Assembly (NCBI GenBank): GCA_019112945.1
Contig: DXIJ01000034.1
Coordinates: 1 to 39,223, forward strand
Direction of reading: 5' to 3'
DNA: 39,223 nt
Source: Candidatus Monoglobus merdigallinarum
GTDB taxonomy: Bacteria > Bacillota > Clostridia > Monoglobales > Monoglobaceae
Below the pieces are notes generated by a model. It did not search any database and had not been told where the DNA came from. It saw nothing but the letters and a program-made list of their open reading frames with translations. The number at the start of each line of letters is the position of its first letter. Position 1 is the stretch's first letter. Positions 17,721 through 25,937 of the stretch are shown here, in pieces. The position numbers and the translations under genes are program-made.

Positions 17721-18641
17721 TTATGCTCTCTTTCCCGCAGCAAGCATATTAAGCGCCGCCATACGCACGCACACTCCGTTTGTGACCTGTTCGTTTATAA
17801 CGCTCTGCTCCCCGTCAACGATATCCGCGGAAAGCTCTACGCCCCTGTTTACGGGGCCCGGGTGCATAAGTATCGCATCGGGCTTTGCAAGCCTGAGGCG
17901 CTGTTTATTAACGCCGAAGCATTTATGGTATTCCCTGACCGACGGGAACAGACCTTTTTTCTGTCTCTCAAGCTGGATCCTCAGGCCCATTACCACGTCT
18001 GCGCCCTCTATGGCTTTTTCAACATCGTAATACGCCTTTACGCCAAGACCCTCTATCCCTTTAGGCATCAGCGTGCTGGGACCTGCCACCGCGACCTCTG
18101 CGCCAAGTTTTGAAAGCCCGTAAATATTGCTCCTCGCCACGCGGCTGTGCTTGACATCGCCCACTATCGCGACCTTTAAGCCCTTTATGCCGCCTTTCTT
18201 TTCTCTTATAGTCATCATATCAAGCAGCGCTTGGGTAGGATGCTCATTCATTCCGTCGCCGGCATTTACGATCTTGGATTCGGTATGCTTGGCGACCAGA
18301 TGCGGAGCTCCAGACGCGCTGTGGCGGATTATTATCACATCGGCCGCCATCGCCTCCAGCGTCTTTATCGTGTCGATCAAAGACTCGCCCTTTGTTATGC
18401 TGCTGCCGCCTGCGGAAATGTTGGCAGCCGCCGCACCGAGATATTTTGAAGCAAGCTCAAAGGATACCCTTGTCCGTGTGCTGTTTTCAAAAAACAGTGT
18501 TATTATGCTTCTGCCCTTTAGAGCGTCCGACTTCTTTATGTCTTTTTGCAGCACCTCTTTTTTGAATTTTTCCGCATCGTCCAAAATGGCGGTAATATCG
18601 TCCGCCGATGTCTCCTTTAGACCCAGTAAATTATTAAGCAT
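17721..18641 (-). CDS. pyrB: Aspartate carbamoyltransferase catalytic subunit
   Basis: FFENSTRTRVSFELA; HPTQALLDMMTI; LMHPGPVNRGVE. Confidence 0.96.
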   Translation of the reverse strand: MLNNLLGLKETSADDITAILDDAEKFKKEVLQKDIKKSDALKGRSIITLFFENSTRTRVSFELASKYLGAAAANISAGGSSITKGESLIDTIKTLEAMAADVIIIRHSASGAPHLVAKHTESKIVNAGDGMNEHPTQALLDMMTIREKKGGIKGLKVAIVGDVKHSRVARSNIYGLSKLGAEVAVAGPSTLMPKGIEGLGVKAYYDVEKAIEGADVVMGLRIQLERQKKGLFPSVREYHKCFGVNKQRLRLAKPDAILMHPGPVNRGVELSADIVDGEQSVINEQVTNGVCVRMAALNMLAAGKRA

Positions 18642-18688
18642 TTTTCTTCCCCTATAATTGTATATTTTATGTTCTTGTCTGTTGTGAT

Positions 18689-19252
18689 TTACGCTTTCCC
18701 CTTATACACTGCGGGCGCGCTGCGCTTTTCTATCAGCACGCAGCTTTCGCCGTCGACCGTCTCGACATGCAGAGCCACGCGCTCCAGCCCGGAGCTCGGC
18801 ACTCTCACGCCGACATAGTCCGCACTTATCGGGAACGACCTCCTGCCCCTGTCTACAAAGCATGCCAGCTGCACCTCTGCCGGAGAGCCTATCTTCAGCA
18901 AGGCTTCTATTGCAGTGTGTATGGTCTTTCCCGTATACAATATATCATCGACCAGCACCACAACTCTGTCATCTATCGGGAATGGGATGTTTGTATCATT
19001 TAGGACCGGATACAGGGCTATGAGGTTATGGTCTGCACCGTAGAGCGTGATATCCAGGCTCCCGACGTCCACCCGCATTTCACTCTTTTCTTCGATATAC
19101 CCGGCAAGCTGCTCGGCAACATTAACGCCGCGCCTTACAATACCGATAAGGCAGATATCATTGAGCCCGATATTGCGCTCAATGATTTCATCAGCTATTC
19201 TTTTGAGCTTCTTCTCAATATCATCTTTTTCCAGAATAACGTTTACCTTCAC
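18689..19252 (-). CDS. pyrR: PyrR bifunctional regulator / uracil phosphoribosyltransferase
   Basis: VVVLVDDILYTGKTIHTAIEAL PRPP motif; first gene of pyr cluster; GTG start with AGGAGG. Confidence 0.95.
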   Translation of the reverse strand: MKVNVILEKDDIEKKLKRIADEIIERNIGLNDICLIGIVRRGVNVAEQLAGYIEEKSEMRVDVGSLDITLYGADHNLIALYPVLNDTNIPFPIDDRVVVLVDDILYTGKTIHTAIEALLKIGSPAEVQLACFVDRGRRSFPISADYVGVRVPSSGLERVALHVETVDGESCVLIEKRSAPAVYKGKA

Positions 19253-19331
19253 GCCTCAAGACCTCCTCTATTTTATTGCTTATCCGCCGTGCGGCGCACT
19301 GCGCAGCCGCTTACCCGGCGAATAATAAAAC

Positions 19332-19367
19332 AGCAAGTCCGCTCTTTAACAAAAGAACATTCTTGCT
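19332..19367 (-). promoter_or_regulatory. Leader hairpin of the pyr operon
   Basis: minus AGCAAG-aat-GTTCTTT-tgtt-AAAGAGC-gga-CTTGCT followed by GTTTTATTATT. Confidence 0.45.
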
Positions 19368-19370
19368 ATT

Positions 19371-19399
19371 ATTATATCCTAATTGATTATCTTTGTCTA
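19371..19399 (-). promoter_or_regulatory. Sigma-A-like promoter of the pyr operon
   Basis: minus TAGACA-N17-TATAAT. Confidence 0.7.
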
Positions 19400-19430
19400 C
19401 TAATTTTTCTGCGTTTTTGCCCAAAATATT

Positions 19431-20384
19431 CTATTTTTCTATCGCACCGCGCCTTAACCTTAGGCTTTTGAGGACATTTTTAAAATATTCAGGGGGCTCA
19501 CTTAAAAACTCCATATATTTCTTCGTCTCCGGATGGATAAAGCCTATCTTGTAAGCGTGCAGCAGCTGACCTTTTAAGCTGAACTCCTCCTTTTTTACGC
19601 CGTAAGTCTTATCACCGACTATCGGGTGCCCGTTTTTTGACATATGAACGCGTATCTGATGAGTGCGTCCGGTCTTTAGTACGCACTCGACAAGCGTGTA
19701 TTTTAAAAACCTATCAAGCACTCTGTAGTCAGTCACCGCCTCTCTGGAGTTTTTCTCGGTGATCGTCATCTTTTTTCTGTCGGTCGGGTGCCTGCCGATA
19801 GGCGCGTCTATCCTGCCCGCGTCGCGCTTTATGTTGCCGTGGACAAGCGCAATGTACGCCCGCGTCAGGCTGTGCTCCTTTATCTGCTCGGACAGCGCCC
19901 TGTGTGCGCTGTCGGTCTTGGCGACCATAAGCAGTCCGCTTGTATCCTTATCTATGCGGTGCAGTATCCCGGGGCGCTTTTTTCCGTTTATCCCCGACAG
20001 CTCAGAGCCGCAGTGGTAAAGCAGCGCATTTACAAGCGTGCCGGTATAGTTCCCGGGCGCAGGGTGAACGACCATGCCCTGTGGCTTATTTACCACCAGC
20101 ATACAATCGTCCTCATAGACGATATCAAGCGGTATATCCTCCGGCACGGCCTCTATCTCCTCAGCCTCGGGCACTGTGCATTCTATCACATCGCCCGGCT
20201 TTACTTTTTGGTTGGCCTTAACGTTTTTTTGATTGACCTTGACGGCTGCGTCCTCCGTAATAAGTTTCTTGATATGCGATCTTGTTATATCAGGCAGCTT
20301 TTCTGCCAGGAACTTATCCAGTCTGCCGCCCTCGCCGTCAGATACAACGATCACTGTTTTATCTGTTTTTTTCACCTGCACCAT
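19431..20384 (-). CDS. rluD: RluD-type ribosomal large subunit pseudouridine synthase
   Basis: S4 domain then GILHRIDKDTSGLLMVAKTD; LKTGRTHQIRVHM; ATG 20384 has RBS GGAGGAAAGG. Confidence 0.92.
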   Translation of the reverse strand: MVQVKKTDKTVIVVSDGEGGRLDKFLAEKLPDITRSHIKKLITEDAAVKVNQKNVKANQKVKPGDVIECTVPEAEEIEAVPEDIPLDIVYEDDCMLVVNKPQGMVVHPAPGNYTGTLVNALLYHCGSELSGINGKKRPGILHRIDKDTSGLLMVAKTDSAHRALSEQIKEHSLTRAYIALVHGNIKRDAGRIDAPIGRHPTDRKKMTITEKNSREAVTDYRVLDRFLKYTLVECVLKTGRTHQIRVHMSKNGHPIVGDKTYGVKKEEFSLKGQLLHAYKIGFIHPETKKYMEFLSEPPEYFKNVLKSLRLRRGAIEK

Positions 20385-20829
20385 CCTTTCCTCCGTCAAG
20401 AAGCAGGAAGTGTATTACCAGCGCAGCGGCGCCGGTGCACACCGCTATGTCGGCTATGTTGAATACCGGAAAGTTTACAAGCCTGAAGTCCAGGAAGTCG
20501 ACCACATATCCCTTAAATATCCTCTCTATCAGGTTCCCGGCCGAGCCGCACAGTATCAGCGAGGTCCCCAGCTTCAGCCAGGTGCTCTTTTCGTTTGTCC
20601 TTATGTAGTACACAAGCAGCACGGCAATTATTAGAACCGACAGAGTAATGAACACCGCCCGCATGTTGGGCAGAAGCCCGAACGCAACGCCCGGGTTTTC
20701 GACATATGTAAAGTGAAACACTCTGTCTATCAGCGCAATGCCGGAGGTGCCCTTCAGGACAGTCTCTGCCCAGTATTTTGTTATTATATCAAGTATCAGT
20801 ACAAAAACACCCAGTATTATATATATCAT
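20359..20829 (-). CDS. lspA: Lipoprotein signal peptidase
   Basis: GTSLILCGSAGNLIERIFKGYVVDFLDF and FPVFNIADIAVCTGA catalytic Asp motifs. Confidence 0.95.
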   Translation of the reverse strand: MIYIILGVFVLILDIITKYWAETVLKGTSGIALIDRVFHFTYVENPGVAFGLLPNMRAVFITLSVLIIAVLLVYYIRTNEKSTWLKLGTSLILCGSAGNLIERIFKGYVVDFLDFRLVNFPVFNIADIAVCTGAAALVIHFLLLDGGKDGAGEKNR

Positions 20830-20920
20830 TTACGCAGTCCTTTCAATATTCTTAAACAATAATTATGCTAAGGACTGCCCCGAAATTACAGGGCAGCCCA
20901 AAACCATAGATATTAAAATT

Positions 20921-21565
20921 TTATTCATCGACAGAAACATATTCACCGTTCTCATTAAGTCTGATTTTCGGAAGCTCCTGCGTAACCTTTTCAAGCTGCG
21001 CAACCAGGCTCATGTCACTGCCCGGCACATCGTCCGGCATATCGGGGATATCGTTTATCTCATTTTTGATAACCTCGACGGCCTCAGCGCCGGAGCGTAT
21101 CTGCTTGTCGGTTTCTTTGTTTATGTCGGAATAGTCCTTTATTATTTCAAGCTGAGAGTTTAAAAGGGTAACAACCTTTGTCTTAAACACCTCAACGCTT
21201 CTTTTCATTTCCTCGTATCTGTAGTTTATGTCGGCGACCTCCTTGGCCGCACGGTTGATTATCTCACCCGCCTTGGCCTCGGCGTCCTTTATTATCACCT
21301 GCGCCTGACCGTGCGCGTTTGTCTTGATATCATCACCCGCGCCCTTTGCGACAGACAATGCGTTTTTAAGAGTATCCTCCATCGACTTGTACTGTCTGAC
21401 CGCGTCTGTCAGCATTCCTATCCTGTCCATTGCGCCAAGATTTTCTCTGTATATTTTCTCGTAGCTCGCTGCCACCTCTTTCATGAAGTTATTGACCTCG
21501 GATATGCTGTATCCGCGCATTTCCTTTTTAAACTCCTTGTTCTCTATATCTTCCGGCGTGAGCAT
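20921..21565 (-). CDS. divIVA: DivIVA domain protein
   Basis: MLTPEDIENKEFKKEMRGYSISEVNNFMKEVAASYEKI; coiled coil. Confidence 0.94.
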   Translation of the reverse strand: MLTPEDIENKEFKKEMRGYSISEVNNFMKEVAASYEKIYRENLGAMDRIGMLTDAVRQYKSMEDTLKNALSVAKGAGDDIKTNAHGQAQVIIKDAEAKAGEIINRAAKEVADINYRYEEMKRSVEVFKTKVVTLLNSQLEIIKDYSDINKETDKQIRSGAEAVEVIKNEINDIPDMPDDVPGSDMSLVAQLEKVTQELPKIRLNENGEYVSVDE

Positions 21566-21595
21566 ATTCTATCCCCCCAAAGCTTTAAGTTTGTT

Positions 21596-22345
21596 TTAAA
21601 TATATTTCTCGATTATAACGCTTATCCTGCCTTTTCTCGTCCTGCCCTTTATCTCTGCGAGCCTGAACCTGCCGTGCTTTCTTACCGAGATAACGTCCCC
21701 GCTCTCGACCGCTTTAGACACCGACAGCGCCGGCTCAAAGTTGAGGCTGACGCTTTCAGCCTTAATGAGCTCCGCCGCCCTGCTCCTTGACATATTGACG
21801 GCCGCCGCCACAATGCAGTCAAGCCTTAGCGACGAAACAGAGGCCGCCTTGCTCTTTGTCTCCCTCTTCGGCAAACTTATGCCTCCGAGGCCGCAGACTT
21901 TGGCGTTTATACCGCACCTGCCTATCTTGGTGAGGTTCAGCGTAAGATATTCCGCCATTTTGGGCTTTAAAAAAATTAAACACTCGTCCCCGCACGGTAC
22001 GATATCTCCTACGTTTTCGCGCTTGATGCCAAGTCCCATAAGGCTGCCGAGAAAATCCCTGTGGCTGAGCGAGCTTATATCGCGCCCCGTCAGGCGTACC
22101 GCTGTGATAAACTCGCCAAAGTCGGGCTCTGAAAATACCGGGTAGCTGAAAAACATCCGTCTTTCAGCCTCCTCGTATCCGCCGAAAAATTCACACCGTA
22201 CATCGGGCGTGCCGTGCACCTCTCTTTTTATCAGCGCAGCCTCGTGAGGGTTTAAAAAGCCAACGGCGTTTAAGTTATAAAACCTCCCGCTGCGCTCTAA
22301 AGCGTCGGCGGCTCTGGCAATAAGCAGCTTTTCCTGCGGCTCCAA
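21596..22345 (-). CDS. ylmH: YlmH family S4-domain RNA-binding protein
   Basis: C-terminal S4 domain SLRLDCIVAAAVNMSRSRAAELIKAESVSLNFEP; between divIVA and sepF. Confidence 0.9.
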   Translation of the reverse strand: MEPQEKLLIARAADALERSGRFYNLNAVGFLNPHEAALIKREVHGTPDVRCEFFGGYEEAERRMFFSYPVFSEPDFGEFITAVRLTGRDISSLSHRDFLGSLMGLGIKRENVGDIVPCGDECLIFLKPKMAEYLTLNLTKIGRCGINAKVCGLGGISLPKRETKSKAASVSSLRLDCIVAAAVNMSRSRAAELIKAESVSLNFEPALSVSKAVESGDVISVRKHGRFRLAEIKGRTRKGRISVIIEKYI

Positions 22346-22348
22346 GAC

Positions 22349-22804
22349 CTACTCCCAATTATCGGAATATGCACTCTCGTCGTCCATAACTCCGACATTG
22401 CACGGTACGATCAAAAATATCCCGTTTGAGACTTTTTTGATATCTCCGTCCAGCGCGTACACCGCGCCGCTCAAAAAGTCAACTATCCGCCTGCTGGTCG
22501 CATTGTCGACAGACTCAAGGTTTACAACGATAGGCTTTCTCTCTTTTAAGTGATTTGCAATATCTCTCGATTCCTCAAAGCTTATCGGCTGCATTATTAC
22601 CAGTTTCATCTGAGGCGCGTCGCCAAAGCGGTTCACTCTTGAGTTGCTTCTGGAAGAGCTGCGGCGGCTTGGCATATATCCCTCGTTCGGATCCGGTTCT
22701 TCGTAACTGTCTCTCGTATAATCCTCGTAAATCTGTTCTTCTTCATATGTATCGCCGACGTCAACGCCCATTATACTGTAGACCTTATCCATAAAGCTTC
22801 CCAT
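22349..22804 (-). CDS. sepF: Cell division protein SepF
   Basis: MKLVIMQPISFEESRDIANHLKERKPIVVNLESVDNATSRRIVDFLSGAVYALDGDIKKV. Confidence 0.95.
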   Translation of the reverse strand: MGSFMDKVYSIMGVDVGDTYEEEQIYEDYTRDSYEEPDPNEGYMPSRRSSSRSNSRVNRFGDAPQMKLVIMQPISFEESRDIANHLKERKPIVVNLESVDNATSRRIVDFLSGAVYALDGDIKKVSNGIFLIVPCNVGVMDDESAYSDNWE

Positions 22805-22850
22805 AGTATTTCCTCCTGTTTTATGTTTTATCTATATTTTGGATTAATAT

Positions 22851-23537
22851 TTAACGTTTGTTTTGATAATCTCTCTCCCCGAAGATTGCAGTGCCGACCC
22901 GTATCATAGTTGCGCCGCACTCTATAGCCTCTTTAAAATCATGCGTCATCCCCATTGACAGCTCATGAAGCCCTTGCCTTACCGCCAGAGCCTTAAGCGT
23001 TTTAAACACTTCGGCGTTCTGCTGCGGCGTATAGCCCGGGGCGGAGATAGTCATAAGCCCCTCAAGCCTTATATTGCCGAGCGGTCTGACGCCCTCTATC
23101 AGCCCCTCAAGCTCCCCGGGGCTTACTCCGAACTTTGTCTCCTCGCCGGTGATATTGACCTGGAGCAGTATTTTCTGCAAAACGCCCAGGGAAGCCGCCC
23201 TTTTATTTATCAGCGAGGCAAGCTCTAAACTGTCAACCGAATGTATAAACTCCGCTTTGCCGACAACCAGCTTTACCTTATTCTTTTGCAGGTGCCCTAT
23301 CTGATGCCATCTAAGCTCCGGCCGCTGCTCCTGCTTAACCGCAAGTTCCTGCGGTCTGTTTTCCCCAAAGTCGACCGCACCTGCCAAAGCCGCCTCCTCT
23401 ACCAGCTCCAACGGCTTTGTCTTGGATACGGCGATAAGCCTTATATCCTCAGGATCCCTGCCGCAGTCCTCTGCGATACTTCGTGCAGTTCTTAATACAT
23501 CAAGATAATTCTGTTTAACATCCGGCATTAAATTCAT
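22851..23537 (-). CDS. yggS: YggS family PLP homeostasis protein
   Basis: IRLIAVSKTKPLELVEEA, DFGENRPQELAVK, LRWHQIGHLQKNKVK, LSMGMTHDFKEAIECGATMIRVGTAIFGER. Confidence 0.95.
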   Translation of the reverse strand: MNLMPDVKQNYLDVLRTARSIAEDCGRDPEDIRLIAVSKTKPLELVEEAALAGAVDFGENRPQELAVKQEQRPELRWHQIGHLQKNKVKLVVGKAEFIHSVDSLELASLINKRAASLGVLQKILLQVNITGEETKFGVSPGELEGLIEGVRPLGNIRLEGLMTISAPGYTPQQNAEVFKTLKALAVRQGLHELSMGMTHDFKEAIECGATMIRVGTAIFGERDYQNKR

Positions 23538-24832
23538 TGTCTCACTACCTTACCATCTTCTATACCCTTGGTGTTTATTATTACCTCATCGTATATTTCC
23601 AGTTCCTCCGGGTAGCCCGATTCCGATGACTTTACAGAGCTGATAATCGCCCATTCCTTGTTGTTGTAGAGCAGGTTTACAGGCACAAACCGCGCCACGC
23701 CCAGACGTACGACATACACGCCCTGCCGGCCGTCAATGACCCTCAGCGACTCTGACGGAACCTTTATCCCCTCTGCACTCTCTGTAAATATCTCAGCCGA
23801 GACCTTGCTGGTCGTATAGATAGAGCTCACGTATTTGGTCGAGTGCACAGTCACAGCGACCCTGCCGCCCTCCGGCCTTGAAATCCCGGTTATCTCGCCG
23901 CTCACCGTGGTGTCCGACAAATCATAAAACTTTATGCTTATCTCGCGTCCGACCTCAAAGTTTTCGGCTTCGTCCTCAGGTATCATCCCCACAAAATACC
24001 AGTCGTAATTATCGACGATCTTGCACACCTCTTCGCCTGTGCTTACGGTGTCGCCGTAGGTCTTGTCCTCCCTTTTTATATCCCTCAGATACTTGGGAGT
24101 GGCGTCGCCCATCTTGTCGATATTGAGTGCCTCCTCATAGCCGTCGATCTTCGACGAAAAAACGCCTGAACGCACGGCATACACCCATTCTTTCTCCGAA
24201 GCCGCTCCGCTCTGAAGCTCATCAAGACGCGACTTTAACGCCTCCAGACGCTGCTCCTTTGTCTGGCCGCCCTCGGAAGAATATTGCTTTTGGTTTATAT
24301 AATCATCAAATATTTTTTTATATTCACTGATGTGGCTGAAGCTGCTGTTGTCCTTTACCTGGGTGAGCTGCTGCGCCTCGTCCGATATGCTGAGCTCGAT
24401 CCTTACCGCGCTGCCGGAATACATATCTGTTGTCATGTCATCGGTTTCAAGCTCTAAGATCTCCTCTTCAAGCTCTGATATCTCTTCCGTCACCGCCGGA
24501 TCTACCCGGTTTTTGTATATGACCGCGACAGTGTCACCCTCTTTTACACGCTCGCCCTCATCGACAATACATTCAAAATAGCCGTCAGACGGAGCCGTTA
24601 TCATTTCCTGATCTCTGAAAACATATCCGTCCGCCAGCACGTATTCGACTATGCTGCCGTTTACCGCGGTGTAAGTCTGAACGCTGTCTCCCGACCTGAA
24701 AAGTATGCTTATCAGCAGAAAGACCAGCACAAATATAAATAACAGCTTGGGTATTAAAAAGAGACGTTTTTTTATGTCTCTTTCCCGTCTTTTTTTTAGT
24801 ATTTTATCTGAATTGTCAGTAGTATTTGCCAC
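23534..24832 (-). CDS. HlyD-like membrane fusion / periplasmic adaptor domain protein
   Basis: single N-terminal TM; SPSDGYFECIVDEGERVKEGDTVAVI biotinyl-lipoyl-like half; DTVSTGEEVCKIVDNYDWYFVGMI; likely GTG start (VANTTDN) with GGAGG 7 nt upstream. Confidence 0.75.
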   Translation of the reverse strand: MANTTDNSDKILKKRRERDIKKRLFLIPKLLFIFVLVFLLISILFRSGDSVQTYTAVNGSIVEYVLADGYVFRDQEMITAPSDGYFECIVDEGERVKEGDTVAVIYKNRVDPAVTEEISELEEEILELETDDMTTDMYSGSAVRIELSISDEAQQLTQVKDNSSFSHISEYKKIFDDYINQKQYSSEGGQTKEQRLEALKSRLDELQSGAASEKEWVYAVRSGVFSSKIDGYEEALNIDKMGDATPKYLRDIKREDKTYGDTVSTGEEVCKIVDNYDWYFVGMIPEDEAENFEVGREISIKFYDLSDTTVSGEITGISRPEGGRVAVTVHSTKYVSSIYTTSKVSAEIFTESAEGIKVPSESLRVIDGRQGVYVVRLGVARFVPVNLLYNNKEWAIISSVKSSESGYPEELEIYDEVIINTKGIEDGKVVRQ

Positions 24833-24908
24833 AAGACTACCTCCAATCATTTTAAGCATTTCAGAAAAAAGCTGTATCAACAATTAAGGTCAAAAGACCC
24901 ATGCATAA

Positions 24909-24937
24909 ATTATAATACCCGCCGCAGGCTATGTAAA
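24909..24937 (-). promoter_or_regulatory. Sigma-A-like promoter upstream of the HlyD-like/yggS/sepF cluster
   Basis: minus TTTACA-N17-TATAAT. Confidence 0.7.
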
Positions 24938-25020
24938 CAAAAACACACAAGTTGTTGAAGAACTGTAACTCAATTGTAAAATAACTCCTGCGCAGCCTTA
25001 CCGCTATGCCTTGTTCAGAT

Positions 25021-25056
25021 AAAAAAACAGCCGGATATCTCATCAGATATCCAGCC
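25021..25056 (-). terminator. Intrinsic terminator overlapping the 3' end of miaA
   Basis: minus GGCTGGATATC-tgatga-GATATCCGGCTGTTTTTTT. Confidence 0.8.
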
Positions 25057-25915
25057 AGATTATATTCTTGTTTTTCTTAAACCAGGTTAATTGACGCTTT
25101 GCGTATCTTCGCGTCTCAGTCTTGATTTTTTCGACCGCCTCGTCAAACCGGATCTCTCCGCCTATATACGCGGCAAGCTCCTTGTAGCCTATCGCCTGCA
25201 TCGCGGTAGAGTTTATCGGGACGCCCATATCAAGCAGCTTCTTTACCTCATCAAGCAGCCCGCGCCGCAGCATTATATCCACACGCCTGTTTATCCTGCT
25301 GTACAGCTCGCTGCGGCTGCGGTTCATGCCGTAAACTTCAGCATCGTAGATACTCTCGCCCCGCTGCTCTCTGTCAAGCTCGGTCTTTGTCCTGCCGGTC
25401 TGCTTGTATATCTCAAGCGCCCTTATCACCCTCTTTAAATTGTTGGGGTGAATGCTTTCGGCAGCTTTTGGGTCTGCCTCTCTAAGCAGCGCATGGACAC
25501 GCTCGTTCCCCTCCTCTGCGGCAAGCCGCGAAAGGTTCTTTCGCAGCTCCAAATCGGCGGCTATTTCTTTAAACTCGATATTGTTTACCGTGCTGTCAAA
25601 ATACAGCCCCGTGCCGCCGCAGAGTATGGGCACGCGTCCGCGCGAGAGTATGTCGTCGATACACCGCCTTGCCATCTCCGCATAACGGGCGACGCTGAAA
25701 TCTTCGTACGGCTCTAAAATGTCTATCATATGATGCGCAACGCCTTGCATCTCCTCAGGCGTAGGCTTGGCAGTGCCTATATCCATGTGCCGGTACACCT
25801 GCATGGAATCGCACGACACCACCTCGCCGCCTACCCTCAGCGCAAGGCTTATTGCATAATCCGTTTTGCCGGAGGCCGTCGGCCCCACAACTCCGATGAT
25901 TTTCGGCTTACTCAC
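25043..25915 (-). CDS. miaA: tRNA dimethylallyltransferase
   Basis: IIGVVGPTASGKTDYAISLA; SCDSMQVYRHMDIGTAKPT; KRQLTWFKKN. Confidence 0.96.
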   Translation of the reverse strand: MSKPKIIGVVGPTASGKTDYAISLALRVGGEVVSCDSMQVYRHMDIGTAKPTPEEMQGVAHHMIDILEPYEDFSVARYAEMARRCIDDILSRGRVPILCGGTGLYFDSTVNNIEFKEIAADLELRKNLSRLAAEEGNERVHALLREADPKAAESIHPNNLKRVIRALEIYKQTGRTKTELDREQRGESIYDAEVYGMNRSRSELYSRINRRVDIMLRRGLLDEVKKLLDMGVPINSTAMQAIGYKELAAYIGGEIRFDEAVEKIKTETRRYAKRQLTWFKKNKNIIWLDI

Positions 25916-25937
25916 TTTAAAAACTCCGTTTCATTTA

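Noticed and set aside
20871-20900. GC-rich hairpin between divIVA and lspA (GGACTGCCCC...GGGCAGCCC)
   Set aside because: Good stem but no T-tract downstream on the minus strand; function uncertain
24861-25043. 60-aa - strand ORF in the ORF track (MRYPAVFLSEQG...)
   Set aside because: Lies over the miaA terminator and the promoter region of the next gene; no SD or homology signal
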